From positions 124,001 to 188,000 of the forward strand of contig CBDCSD010000001.1 in the NCBI GenBank assembly GCA_965221345.1: a DNA stretch of 64,000 nt, read 5' to 3'. The translations under genes and the position numbers were made by a program. Position 1 is the first letter of the stretch, and every line of letters starts with the position of its first letter. The stretch comes from Bin5 sp965221345. Lineage in GTDB: Bacteria; Chloroflexota; Anaerolineae; Caldilineales; Caldilineaceae. Positions 17,340 through 27,260 of this stretch are shown here, piece by piece. The notes below the pieces were generated by a model. The model was given only the letters and a program-made list of their open reading frames with translations, made no database searches and was not told the origin of the DNA.

Positions 17340-18974
17340 TTACATATGTTTCGAGATCTCCGTTTCCTGCGCGGTGAGGAACTCCAGCAGCACCGGTACG
17401 CCTTCCTCCGTCTTCTGGATGCCGCGCTCAATCGCGGGGATGATCTGATCCGGCGTCTCAATTCTCTCGCCGTAACCGCCGAACGCTTCCGCCATCTTGG
17501 CATAGTTGCCGGAGATATCGGTCGCGCCGTACTTCTGTTGAGAGACTGGCATCACCGGAATCTCAATCGCCATTGAGAAGTTGTTGAATAGGACCGACAG
17601 AATAGGAATGCGCTCCCGCACCGCGGTTTCAAAGTCCATGCCGGTAAAGCCAATCGCGGCGTCGCCCCACACATTGATGCAGAGCTTGTCCGGGCAGGCC
17701 AGCTTGGCGCCCATCGCCAGACCCAGGCCGTAGCCCAACTGTGTCGTCTTGCCCCAGCCAATATAGGAGAGCGGCGTTGTCGATTTCCAGAAAGGCGAAA
17801 GCTGATCGCGCGGGCTGCCGGCATCATGCGTGATGATCGTATTGGGCACATCAACCGTCGCGTAAAGATCGCGAATCACCCGGTAGGGCGAGAGGGGTGT
17901 ACCATCGCTGTTGACCTTATGCGCCCACTCGCTCTCCCACTTGCCATTGCTCTCGGCAATTTTGGCCGCGATACCGGCCTGTCTGCCCCGCGGCTGCCCG
18001 CCCAGCCGTTCCGACACAGCCGCAAGCAACGCCCGCAGCGTAAGTTCCGCGTCCCCGATCAGAGCGTGCTGGCTCACGACATCTTTGTTGATGTCGGCCG
18101 GATCCAGGGTGGCGTGGATGATCGTCTTGCCGGCCGGCATGCGCACCCCGAAGCTCGTGAAGCTGAAACTGCAGCCAATGCCAAAGATCACGTCGGCGTT
18201 GTTGAGGAACTCTGCGACCGCCCTGGAGTGGGAACGGTTGGCCGAGCCAAGGCTCAAAGGATGTGTTTCAGGGAAGGCGCTCTTGCCGTTGAGCGTGGTC
18301 GTCACCGGCGCTTCCAGCAGCTCTGCCAACTCCTTCAGCGCGCCCCATGCCTTGGCATAGTGGACACCCTGGCCGGCATAGAGCACCGGCCGTTCCGCCT
18401 CCACCAGCATATCCGCCGCCCGCTCCACATCCGCCGGGTCCGGCCCGTAGCGCAGCCGCCGCACAGGTGTGTACTCAAACTCCGCCACTTCCGCCGAGGA
18501 AACATCGGCGGGGATCTCCACCAGCGCCGGGCGCGGCCGCCCGCTCCGCACCGCCGTGAACGCTCGCCGCATCGCATCCGCCGTCATCTCCGGCGTCGTC
18601 AGCTGCTCGCTCGATTTGGTGACCGACGCATAGCTCTGGGCGGAGTTGAAGTTGGGCTGCACCTGGTTGATCGCCCGCGGATATCCGCCGGGCAGGACGA
18701 TGATCGGGGAGGAATCCCCGAATGCCTGTGCCACGCCGCCGAATGCGTTCTCTGAACCGGGGCCGGACTGCATGCAGAAGACGCCGATCTTGTCGCCCGA
18801 ACTCAGGCGGCTGATGGCGTCGGCCATGTGCAGACCGATCCGCTCCTGCCGCACGATGATTGTGCGGATGTCCAGTTTTGCGGCCGATTCGATGAGATAG
18901 TTTACCGGATAGGCGAAAAGGATCTCGGTCCCCTCCTCTTTCAGGCATTGGGCGATAACGTCAACGACTTGCAT
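17340..18974 (-). CDS. thiamine-pyrophosphate-dependent enzyme (acetolactate synthase-like)
   Basis: A 544-residue three-domain TPP enzyme. The catalytic glutamate is E44 (VRQERIGLHMA). A central FAD/acyl-CoA-type domain follows (GPDPADVERAADMLVEAERPVLYAGQG), and the C-terminal TPP-binding segment begins WGDAAIGFTGMDFE and ends with LFNN. The family includes acetolactate synthase, glyoxylate carboligase, oxalyl-CoA decarboxylase and IolD; none fits clearly and no small regulatory subunit is adjacent, so anabolic IlvB is unlikely. TTAAGGAGACC precedes ATG 18974 closely. Neighbours suggest sugar-acid or cyclitol catabolism. Confidence 0.88.
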   Translation of the reverse strand: MQVVDVIAQCLKEEGTEILFAYPVNYLIESAAKLDIRTIIVRQERIGLHMADAISRLSSGDKIGVFCMQSGPGSENAFGGVAQAFGDSSPIIVLPGGYPRAINQVQPNFNSAQSYASVTKSSEQLTTPEMTADAMRRAFTAVRSGRPRPALVEIPADVSSAEVAEFEYTPVRRLRYGPDPADVERAADMLVEAERPVLYAGQGVHYAKAWGALKELAELLEAPVTTTLNGKSAFPETHPLSLGSANRSHSRAVAEFLNNADVIFGIGCSFSFTSFGVRMPAGKTIIHATLDPADINKDVVSQHALIGDAELTLRALLAAVSERLGGQPRGRQAGIAAKIAESNGKWESEWAHKVNSDGTPLSPYRVIRDLYATVDVPNTIITHDAGSPRDQLSPFWKSTTPLSYIGWGKTTQLGYGLGLAMGAKLACPDKLCINVWGDAAIGFTGMDFETAVRERIPILSVLFNNFSMAIEIPVMPVSQQKYGATDISGNYAKMAEAFGGYGERIETPDQIIPAIERGIQKTEEGVPVLLEFLTAQETEISKHM

Positions 18975-19250
18975 GCTGGGGTCTCCTTAAGTGTGAATTC
19001 AATCTGGTATCAGGACGCTTCGCAAAGCCTGCACCCTGGGATCGCGCGACTCTCGCCCGCTCTTGGGCAACACGCAATACCGGGAAAGCGCGTTCTCAAT
19101 CTAATGGTTATCCCATTTGAGACCAGGAGTATTCGCGCTGGTTACGAAATGGAATCGTGGTTATCTTGCCTGCCTTTACGCAATACGAAATACGCAATAC
19201 GTAGCGCGTAAAAAAGCGGGTTTTCATATCGAACGCACATTAAATGCACA

Positions 19251-20201
19251 TTAGAAACCGCGTTCGACACCCACCGTATTCTGTAGCGGTTCGCCATTCA
19301 GAAAGCGTTTCAGGTTGTCGCTCATAATGCGCTTGACATTGGACGTGGTCTGGACCGATGAGGGCGAACTGTGCGGCGTGATGAGCAGATTCGGCGCGTC
19401 CCACAGCGGATCGTCCGCCGGCAGCGGCTCCGTGGCCGCCACATCCAGCGCCGCGCCGGCCAGCTTGCCCTCCTCCAACATCCGGATCAAAGTCGGCTCA
19501 TGAATGATGCCCCCGCGCGAGACGACGATGAAAAAGGCCTCCGGATTCAGCAGGGCCAGCTCGTCCGGCCCTATCATGCCCCGCGTCTCCGCAGTGATCG
19601 GAACCGTCACCACCACCACGTCCGACTCCCGCAACAGCCCTGCCATGCCGTCCATCAACTTCAGGTCCGACACATAGTCCGGCTTCTCCATCGCATTGAC
19701 GTCGACCGCGCTGACCTCCATCTCAAAAGCCGCCGCCCGTTTTGCGATCTGCCGGCCGATATTCCCCAGGCCGACAATGCCCATCTTCAGACCAACCAGA
19801 CCCACCAGCCGCGCGCCCGCAGGGACGCCCCACTCGTGCCGCTGTTGCGCTTTGTAGAGCGGACCGAACTGCCGCGTAAGGAACACCAACATCCCCATCG
19901 TATGCTCTGCAATCGTCTTGGCGTGCGCTCCCCGCGTATTGCAGACGGTAATCTCCCGCTCGGCCAGTTCCGGCACATTGGGCATCCATTCCACGCCCGC
20001 GCTGGACGCCTGGATCCAACGCAGGTTGGGCGCAGCTTGCAACTGGCTGCTGTTAATCGAGCCGAAGGCGGCCTCCGCGTCGGCTGCCTGCGCCGCGATC
20101 TTCTCAGCCGTATCCGCAAACACAAACTCCACCTGCGGAAACTCCTGCCGGAAGCCATCCACAAATCTATCGACCCACCCCGCTGTTATCAGAACTTTCA
20201 T
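19251..20201 (-). CDS. D-2-hydroxyacid dehydrogenase
   Basis: A 316-residue NAD-dependent enzyme. The nucleotide fold carries MGIVGLGNIGRQIAKRA, and the catalytic residues appear as Arg in VVSRGGIIHE, Glu in ATEPLPADDP and His in TPHSSPSS. ATG 20201 is preferred over 20213, because the sequence ahead of it (GGAGAG) serves as a ribosome-binding site. It could reduce or oxidise a 2-keto acid made by the neighbouring TPP and dehydrogenase enzymes; substrate is not predictable. Confidence 0.9.
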   Translation of the reverse strand: MKVLITAGWVDRFVDGFRQEFPQVEFVFADTAEKIAAQAADAEAAFGSINSSQLQAAPNLRWIQASSAGVEWMPNVPELAEREITVCNTRGAHAKTIAEHTMGMLVFLTRQFGPLYKAQQRHEWGVPAGARLVGLVGLKMGIVGLGNIGRQIAKRAAAFEMEVSAVDVNAMEKPDYVSDLKLMDGMAGLLRESDVVVVTVPITAETRGMIGPDELALLNPEAFFIVVSRGGIIHEPTLIRMLEEGKLAGAALDVAATEPLPADDPLWDAPNLLITPHSSPSSVQTTSNVKRIMSDNLKRFLNGEPLQNTVGVERGF

Positions 20202-20604
20202 TGTGCTCTCCATCGTGAGGCTGAACGTTGCCGTGAAAAGTGAATCGTGGCTAGTGGGGCTGCTTATCCACTAACCACTGAGGTCCTGCCATTATACACC
20301 AGAATAGCAGGGCACAGCATAGCGCGCATAAAGGGGTGCGTCCCAAATTATTGTGTCGTTTCGTTGCGCCCTTTCAGCTGGCCCAAAATATCCGCAACGT
20401 CTCAGCGATAGACAGTTCGCGACCCTGAGTGAGGCGAGCGAAGGTGTTCTCTCTCCTCGCCTTTAGGCGTCTGCGCCCGTAGGCGTCCTTACACGAAATA
20501 GGGCACAAGGGAGATGCCTTGCGCGCCAGTGTTCCGCCCTCTGCAGGGCAGCCCTTCCCGCCGCGCGCCAGTCCGCTTTCGCCAGAAGCGCAAATCCCCT
20601 CAAA
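20202..20604. other. spacer with repeat fragments
   Basis: Contains CCACTAACCACTGAGG at about 20268-20283 and a reversed fragment of the GC-rich repeat near 20466-20487. No gene is supported. Confidence 0.5.
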
Positions 20605-22974
20605 TTATTCTGGTGTGGTGGACTTCGCCATCCGGTAACCGGTGCGAGGCTCGGTAAATATGTAGGTGGGGTTCCTGGCATCATCACCCAATTTGCGGCG
20701 CAGGCTCTTGACAACGGTGCGCATCGGCCGCAGATCGCCATCACCCCTTATGCTCCACAGACGTCGCAGCAGTTGCCCGTAGGTCAGCGCCCGCCCGCTG
20801 TTGCTCGAAAGCTCGACAAGCATCCGGTACTCGATCGCGGTGAGCCGGACCTGCTTGCCCGCAAGGCGCACCTGCCGTTCAGCGTAGTCGATCGTCAGGC
20901 CCCCCAGTGTATATGGCTCTGACGGTTCGATCTGTGCAGATGCTTCACGACGCCGTAAGGCCGCTCTGATCCGCGCCGTAAGCTCCGAAGGCGGGAACGG
21001 CTTGACAACGTAATCGTCCGCGCCCATGTCCAACGCCTGGACGACAACCTGTTCCTGCCGATAGGCGGAAATGAAGATGACCGGCACATCCGCGATCGCG
21101 AGCAATTCCTCCATCAGCTCGATTCCGCTGGTGCCGGGCAGCATCATGTCAAGCAAAATCAGGTGCGGCGCGTTTTTCTCCATGAGGCGGACTGCCTCCT
21201 CCGGCGCGCCGGTCATAATCGGCGTATACCCCTCATTGGAAAGGGCATCGTGAATGTACCTGAGCGTGTGCGGATCGTCGTCCACCGTAAGGATACGGGG
21301 CCTCTCCCGCGGCGAACGCGCCGCAAGCGGAGCCGGCCCGGCCGCAACCTCGCGCGCAGCCTCAACCGCCACCGCAAGTGTGAAGGTGAACCGGGCGCCC
21401 AGGTCGGGCCCGTCGCTCTCGGCCTGGATGCGCCCGCCATGCGCCTCCACGATCCCCTTGCAGATAGCGAGGCCCAGGCCCGCGCCCCCAATGTCATACT
21501 CCTCACTGTTGTCGCGGGAAAACTTCCGAAACAGGTGCGGCAGCATATCGGCCGGTATGCCCCTGCCCTGGTCGGATACGGAAATCGCAACGTGGGACTT
21601 CCTGCGCACGGCGGTCACCCTGATGGCGGACGACTCGCGCGAGTGGCTGGCGGCGTTGGCAAGCAAGTTGGTCAGCACCTGAACAATCCGCCGTCTGTCT
21701 GCCATGACAAGCGGCAGGTGCGGCGGCAGGTCGAAATGTACGTTATTGCGTCCCCCTCCGCTCAGAAAGATATTGAAGGCCTTATCCACCAGCGACGCCA
21801 CATCCGACGGTTCGGGATTGACCGCCAGCGTGCCCGTCTCAATGTGCGCCACGTCAAGCAGGTCGGCGAGCAGATCTCGCATTCTGTCGGCCTGCGTGTC
21901 GATAATTCTGTGAAACTGGTTCAACTCCGCACGGCTCAGTTCCGTCGCAGGGTCCAGCAGCGTCGTGGCCGAGCCTTTGATCGAAGTCAAAGGCGTCCGC
22001 AGTTCATGGCTGACCATGCCGAGGAACTCGGCGCGCAGCCGCCCTTGCATTTCCAGCGACGTCATGTCCTGTAAGGTCACGACGACTGAATCGACCTGCT
22101 TCTCCTCCGATAAGACCGGGGTGGCGTTTATCAAAATTGTGATTGACCTGTCGTTGGGCGCCTGTAAAACGACCTCCTCGGCCCGCAAAATCTCGCCTGT
22201 GCTCAGCGCCTGCGCCAAAGGAAGCTCGGCCAAAGAGATCCTGCGCCCGTCGGCACGCTGCAAGGTCAGGGCTTCAAGCAGATGATCAACCGGTTGGTCC
22301 GGCGAACGCAGGCTTTCCAGTATCCTCCTCGCTTCGCGGTTGAAGGATGTCGGCGCGCCCGTCTTGGCATCGAAGACAACTACACCCACCGGCGAGGTGT
22401 TGATCAACGTTTCCAGGCTGGCCCTGGCCCGCTGCTCCTCCTGGTACATGCGCGCGTTCGCAATCACCATCACTGCCTGCGACGCGAACAGCACCAGAAT
22501 CTCTTCATCTTCCCCCGTGAATTCCTGCCCCTCTTCGCCTTTCGTCAGATAGATCGCGCCGATCTCGACCCCGTTCTTGCGCAACGGCGCCACCAGGATT
22601 GAATCTATCGTCACCGGCGGGCGAAACGCCTCCAGCCCCAGCGCGCGCGTGAAGCCGTCCAAGTCGCCGATCTGCATCTGCCTTTCAACCCTGTTCAAGC
22701 CCCTCAAAAACTTTGTTGCCCTCGGCAATGCAATCAACTTCTCGTGCTCCTCCGGCGTAAAACCGGCGGAAATGAAAACCTGCAAATCGCCCTGTTCTTC
22801 ATAAACCGCGAGCCCGCCGTAGCGCGCATCGGTCAGCTCACAGGCATTGTTCAATACCTGCTGCAGCACCTTGTCAAAGTCGAGGTCTTCGTTGATGCTC
22901 AGACTGGCGGCGCTCAACCGCGACAGGCGGTGACGCGGCGCCGCATTCTCTCGCTTCGGTTCATCGACTGCCAT
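20605..22974 (-). CDS. one-protein two-component system: GAF-PAS-histidine kinase-receiver-winged helix
   Basis: A 789-residue protein combining sensor, kinase and DNA-binding output. In order: GAF domain (about 20-180), PAS-like domain (about 185-305), HisKA with H323 (MVSHELRTPLT), HATPase (about 425-540; NLLANAASH, GGAGLGLAI), receiver domain (about 558-672; phospho-acceptor D609 in LILLDMMLPG) and an OmpR-type winged helix (about 690-785; RLTAIEYRMLVELSSNSG). ATG 22974 is chosen because GGGAGGG lies 9 nt upstream. There is no membrane helix, so the signal is probably cytoplasmic. Phosphotransfer could occur within one chain or dimer, regulating promoters directly. Targets are unknown. Confidence 0.93.
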   Translation of the reverse strand: MAVDEPKRENAAPRHRLSRLSAASLSINEDLDFDKVLQQVLNNACELTDARYGGLAVYEEQGDLQVFISAGFTPEEHEKLIALPRATKFLRGLNRVERQMQIGDLDGFTRALGLEAFRPPVTIDSILVAPLRKNGVEIGAIYLTKGEEGQEFTGEDEEILVLFASQAVMVIANARMYQEEQRARASLETLINTSPVGVVVFDAKTGAPTSFNREARRILESLRSPDQPVDHLLEALTLQRADGRRISLAELPLAQALSTGEILRAEEVVLQAPNDRSITILINATPVLSEEKQVDSVVVTLQDMTSLEMQGRLRAEFLGMVSHELRTPLTSIKGSATTLLDPATELSRAELNQFHRIIDTQADRMRDLLADLLDVAHIETGTLAVNPEPSDVASLVDKAFNIFLSGGGRNNVHFDLPPHLPLVMADRRRIVQVLTNLLANAASHSRESSAIRVTAVRRKSHVAISVSDQGRGIPADMLPHLFRKFSRDNSEEYDIGGAGLGLAICKGIVEAHGGRIQAESDGPDLGARFTFTLAVAVEAAREVAAGPAPLAARSPRERPRILTVDDDPHTLRYIHDALSNEGYTPIMTGAPEEAVRLMEKNAPHLILLDMMLPGTSGIELMEELLAIADVPVIFISAYRQEQVVVQALDMGADDYVVKPFPPSELTARIRAALRRREASAQIEPSEPYTLGGLTIDYAERQVRLAGKQVRLTAIEYRMLVELSSNSGRALTYGQLLRRLWSIRGDGDLRPMRTVVKSLRRKLGDDARNPTYIFTEPRTGYRMAKSTTPE

Positions 22975-23804
22975 CTTCTCCATCCCTCCCTGACATCCCG
23001 CTCGTCGGCGCCGCCCGCAGCCGATTGCAGCGTCTCTTCGCAGAACATCATAAGGCAGCATTGAAATCGGGCGTAATTCTCATATATTTCTCATATCAAT
23101 GTGATATATTTTTATTTTGTTATCTTATATTTCGGCGGGGCCTCTTCATATTGGTTGCTATTGTAACAGTGTAGAATGTAACTGTGTAGAATGTAACTGT
23201 GTAGAATGTAACAGTGCATACGTGTTGTCAAAGTACGGAAAAGGCGAACGCGCGGCCAGGCTCGGCGCGCTGGGCAGCATTGACCGGATTCTGGTCATGC
23301 CGTTCAAGACACGGTTTGCCGGCGGCGTTTGCCGTTTCAGGTTGTCCACATGCGCGCGGTTAAATGCGCGTTAAGGGCCATTAACGCGCATTTAGCTTGG
23401 CCGATTTTTTGCCTTATCCACACATACGGCAGGATCCCTCCACACCGCTGTCCACAACTGCAATTCTTAGTAAGACCGCTGGCTGGCCGGCTGGTGGACA
23501 CCTTTTTGTCCGCGAAGGGCCGCGGAGAACTGCAACGTCAAAACCTTTGTCCACGAAGGGCCACGAAGGGCCGCGAAGAAGGTCAAGGGCAACGGCAGGA
23601 AAGGCAAGGGCAGAAGGTCAAGGGCGGGAAAGGTAACGGCAGGGCTTTTTTGTCTTGCGCTGGCAAAAGGGTTGCCGCTGCAATTGCGGTCCTCAGCAGA
23701 CAAAAAAAAATCGCAGTTGGTGTTGCAGTTCTGCCCTTGCCCTTCTGCAGTTGCAGTTCTTCGTGGCCCTTCGCAGCCCCCTCCCCTCTCTCTCCTGGCA
23801 TCCC
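22975..23804. other. gene-free spacer with AT-rich segment and repeats
   Basis: An AT-rich stretch at about 23075-23160 probably holds the promoter of the kinase-regulator gene. From about 23480 to 23800 low-complexity GTGGCCCTT/GTGGACAAA-type repeats appear. Apparent reading frames here are repeat translations; no gene is supported. Confidence 0.55.
23163..23215. repeat. 15-bp tandem repeat, about 3.5 copies
   Basis: The unit gtaactgtgtagaat starts at 23163, 23178, 23193 and 23208 with one or two base changes. Confidence 0.9.
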
Positions 23805-23869
23805 ACTTCTTCGCTAACCCTCACCATAACTCACCCATTTTTGGGGATTCACCCGCAAAATCTCCATAA

Positions 23870-23898
23870 TTGACAGATAAATAGTGAGGTAGTATGAT
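23870..23898 (+). promoter_or_regulatory. strong sigma-70-type promoter of the first FN3 gene
   Basis: Consensus TTGACA (23870-23875), a 17-bp spacer and TATGAT (23893-23898). It lies about 130 nt upstream of the start codon, inside a block duplicated at 28005-28233. Confidence 0.85.
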
Positions 23899-24027
23899 CA
23901 TGGCCATAAAAACAGTGGCCAAAGTAATTCCGTAAACTCTTGCCACCAGGCTGGTCAAGTTCAACAATCGGGCAAATATAATCTGTCCTTCCATTGATAT
24001 GCTGAATACATCAAGAGGTGGAGACCC

Positions 24028-26214
24028 ATGTTGCAACCGCGAAAAGGTTTGACGGCCCTGCTCGGTCCTCGTGGCCGGCTGTCGATTGCCCTCCTGGTCG
24101 TCGCCGTCTTCCTGTTTTTCACGCAACTGGCCTCTGCGCAACAGACTTCCACGCAACCCGCCATCTCCGTGCCGGCTCTGACTGCGCAGTCCAGCAGCGG
24201 CGCAGTGGACTTGAGTTGGACCGCCGTAACGGGAGCGGAACGCTACGAGCTCTGGGTGTGGGACAGCGTCAACGAAGGGCGGTATATTGGAGGAGACAGC
24301 CTCACCGGCACGACCTACACGCACGCCGACGTTACCGTCGGCACGACCTACCACTACGCCATCCGCACAGTGAACGCCGACGGCCAACGGAGCGCATGGT
24401 CCGAGTATGTCTCTGTGACCGTACCCGCGCCGCCGGGCTCCGTGCCGGCTCTGACTGCGCAGCCCGGCGCCGGCGAAGTGGTCCTGAGTTGGACCGTCGT
24501 AACGAGCGCGGAACGCTACGAGCTCTGGGTGTGGGACAGCGTCAACCAAGGGCGGTATATTGGAGGAAACAGCCTCACCGGCACGACCTACACGCACGCC
24601 GACGTTACCGTCGGCACGACCTACCACTACACCATCCACACAGTGAACGCCGACGGGCAGTATGGTCCATGGTCCGAGTATGTCTCTGCCACTCCGCTGC
24701 AGGAACAACAGGACCTGCAACACACAGCCACGCCGACAGCCACGAATACATCTACACCGTCGCCGACGCCGACGATTACGCCTACGCCGCGGGCGCCTTT
24801 GCCGCCGCCGCCCTCCTTGCCGTCACAGCCGAAAGACGCGCCGCACACAGCCACGCCGACAGCCGCGAATACATCTACACCGTCGGCTACACCGTCGGTC
24901 ACGGCTGTCCCTACATCTACGTCGACGTCGACATCTACACCGACAGCCACACATACGCCGGAGGACTCCTTACCGCGGGATCCGCGACACACAGCCACGC
25001 CGACGGACACACACACGTCGACTGTCACACCAACAGCCACACACACGCCGACTGTCACACACACGCCAACGGACACGCCGACTGCGACGGCCACACCACC
25101 TTCTGTTCCGTCGCTGACGGTAGCAGCAACTGAGAGCAGTGTGAATTTGCGTTGGTCAGCGGTGACAGGCGCTGCGCGTTACGAACTGTGGGTGTGGGAC
25201 AGCGTCAACGATGGACGGCAGATAGGCGGAAACAGTCTGACGGGCAGGACCTTCACACATACCGACGTCGTGGCCGGCAGGACTTACCACTACGCTGTCC
25301 GCGCAGTGGGCGCCACTGGAGTGGAGAGCGCATGGTCGCCTTATACGCTTGCAACGATAGCTTCGCACACGCCCACTCCGACAGCGACACACACACTGGA
25401 GGCCCAGCGGCAGCAAGAGGCTACAGCTACAGCTACGATAACCGCAACAGCCACGTCCACAGAGACAGCCACATGTGACAGCGGGCCGCCGCCGCGAAAA
25501 CCAACATTTCTCATTTATAGTGTGAGTCCTGGTCCCTTGGGTGCCGACGAAGCGACTGTTGGCTGGAATTCCCCCTGCGAAACGCCGGACGACTACCACG
25601 TCAACTGGGGGCTCGCGGGTCAAGATTATCCCACCGGACCAAACAACAATGGGTATACGACTGATACTTCCTATGACATTACTACGGGCATGTTTACAGT
25701 CGGGGATTACAAAGTGCGGGTTCGCGCTCGCTATGGCGACGAAAATGGACCCTGGTCCACATCCGTCACATTCAACAATAGGCCAATAGAATTTTCGACT
25801 CACACACCCACACCCACAGCCACGCCCCTCGTCACGCATACGCCCACGGCTACACCCCTGGTGACACACACGCCTACGGCCACACCTACGGTAACGGCCA
25901 CGCCTCTGCCCGCCCCGCCTGTGCTGACCACAGAGGTGATTGGGAACTCTGTGAAGGCCAGTTGGACAGCTGTAACTGGTGCTGCGCGCTACCAGTTGTA
26001 TGTGCAGGACAGGTCTGTTGGAACGTATTGGAAGATTGGGGGTGATAATCTGACGGATACGACCTACACGCACACTGATGTTGAGGCGGGGAAAACTTAC
26101 GTCTACATCGTCCGCGCAGTTCTCACAGGGGGAGGGACAACCGATTGGTCGACAAGGGTGGCCGCGATTATACCTGAACCGACAGCCACTCCAACAGCCA
26201 TACCGACTCCCTGA
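24028..26214 (+). CDS. secreted multi-domain fibronectin type III protein with Thr/Pro linkers, copy 1
   Basis: A 728-residue extracellular protein. A signal peptide (hydrophobic core IALLVVAVFLFFTQL, cleavage after LASA) is followed by about five FN3-type domains: roughly 45-132, 138-226, 385-470, a divergent one at about 505-595, and a last one at about 645-715. Each has the L.W..V.GA.RYELWV and G.TY.Y.V...N patterns. Between them lie Thr/Pro-rich linkers resembling glycosylated stalks. No sortase, PEP-CTERM or other anchor is visible; the protein ends in TAIPTP. AGAGGTGGAG lies 5-6 nt ahead of ATG 24028. It is paralogous along its whole length to the gene at 28234. Probable surface adhesion or glycan-contact role. 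Confidence 0.9.
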   Translation: MLQPRKGLTALLGPRGRLSIALLVVAVFLFFTQLASAQQTSTQPAISVPALTAQSSSGAVDLSWTAVTGAERYELWVWDSVNEGRYIGGDSLTGTTYTHADVTVGTTYHYAIRTVNADGQRSAWSEYVSVTVPAPPGSVPALTAQPGAGEVVLSWTVVTSAERYELWVWDSVNQGRYIGGNSLTGTTYTHADVTVGTTYHYTIHTVNADGQYGPWSEYVSATPLQEQQDLQHTATPTATNTSTPSPTPTITPTPRAPLPPPPSLPSQPKDAPHTATPTAANTSTPSATPSVTAVPTSTSTSTSTPTATHTPEDSLPRDPRHTATPTDTHTSTVTPTATHTPTVTHTPTDTPTATATPPSVPSLTVAATESSVNLRWSAVTGAARYELWVWDSVNDGRQIGGNSLTGRTFTHTDVVAGRTYHYAVRAVGATGVESAWSPYTLATIASHTPTPTATHTLEAQRQQEATATATITATATSTETATCDSGPPPRKPTFLIYSVSPGPLGADEATVGWNSPCETPDDYHVNWGLAGQDYPTGPNNNGYTTDTSYDITTGMFTVGDYKVRVRARYGDENGPWSTSVTFNNRPIEFSTHTPTPTATPLVTHTPTATPLVTHTPTATPTVTATPLPAPPVLTTEVIGNSVKASWTAVTGAARYQLYVQDRSVGTYWKIGGDNLTDTTYTHTDVEAGKTYVYIVRAVLTGGGTTDWSTRVAAIIPEPTATPTAIPTP

Positions 26215-26264
26215 CACTCTGAAACAGGGTCAGGAGCATACAGCGGACACCAGAGACTACTCTT

Positions 26265-26775
26265 ACACCCGCAGCGACAGCCGCTGCCCGCACCGGTTCT
26301 GACGGCCGAGGTGACGGAGAACGCTGCAGTACTTAGTTGGACGGCAGTGCAGGGCGCGGCGCGCTATGAACTGTGGGTGCGGTGGGAAAGCGCCAACGGC
26401 TGGCAGCAGATAGGAGAGGACGATCTAACAGGCTCAACACAGACGCACTCTTCTCACTAGCAGAGGACTTAGTCTCCATGACTTTGATGAGCTGGGGCTG
26501 CCGTTCTGCGGTGTGTCCACAGCCACACCCACAGCCACGAGCACACCGACTCCCACTGAGGAATCGTCTACTACTAGCACATCCGGCAGGTCGGAAACAG
26601 CGTCCGATCCTTACATCATCACCGCCCCGACCAGCCACGGCTTCGACCTCTTTGGCCGCGACGACCAAGGGGAAGGTTGGGACGATTCCGACGGAACTGG
26701 GAAACCTCTCCAATCTGAATACTCTGGCCCGCCGCGCGCGGCCAGCCCCGCCCGCTGCGCATATGTTCATATGTA
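26265..26775 (+). pseudogene. decayed FN3 and leucine-rich-repeat fragments
   Basis: After the stop of the first FN3 gene, one frame reads VLTAEVTENAAVLSW, followed by ARYELWVRWESAN and GEDDLTGSTQTH, a broken FN3 domain ending at 26460. Further on a Thr/Pro linker (TATPTATSTPTPTEE) and, in a third frame, GTIPTELGNLSNLNTL, a typical leucine-rich-repeat segment, can be read. Frameshifts separate the pieces. These look like the remains of the missing C-terminal part of a longer surface protein. Confidence 0.65.
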
Positions 26776-27158
26776 CATCTGAACTTATATGCCCCACCGG
26801 CCCGCCCCCACATCGCCCGCCGGCCCGCCGATGTCCATCTGTCCATAGAACCCGCGCCGATCGCCGCCAGCACGCCCGCACGCAGGCCCAGACACGCCAA
26901 GCGACCTCGGCGGCGCATCCCCAGCAAGCCCGCACTGCCAGCAAGCCCCACGCCACGTTGACCACGGCAGGGACACGGAGAACGGCAACTGCAAACCCTT
27001 TATCCACGAAGGGCCACGAAGGGCCGCGGAGAACGGCAACGGCAGGGCCAGGGCGTGCCGGATCCGGCGGTTACGTCGCCCTGAGCGGCTCTGTGCGCGC
27101 AAGTGCGCCCGGTGTCGGCTACTTTCCCGCGTTTCCAGAAATATGTCAGTGGAATGCC

Positions 27159-27188
27159 TTGACTATATGGCAGCTTCGCTCGTAAAGT
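27159..27188 (+). promoter_or_regulatory. candidate promoter of the small secreted-protein gene
   Basis: TTGACT (27159-27164), an 18-bp spacer and TAAAGT (27183-27188), about 70 nt upstream of the start codon. Confidence 0.4.
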
Positions 27189-27260
27189 GTCCTACCGAGC
27201 AGGATAGCGGGCTGACCGGCAGCTCTGCTCTACATCGCTCTATTCGGGAGGACAAACGCC

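Noticed and set aside
23397..23873. Several plus- and minus-strand frames of 60-160 codons in the spacer before the FN3 gene
   Set aside because: They translate GTGGCCCTT/GTGGACAAA repeats; similar peptides arise at other repeat sites.
24627..25094. Long minus-strand frames (Val/Gly-rich, VGVAVGVDVDVDV) opposite the FN3 linkers, also at 28833-29288 and 29565-29762
   Set aside because: They are antisense readings of the Thr/Pro repeats; no start context, and composition is entirely set by the plus-strand repeats.
26208..26240. Terminator after FN3 copy 1 (CCTGAC...GTCAGG hairpin), repeated at 30602-30632
   Set aside because: Stem is short and no T-tract follows; left as undecided.
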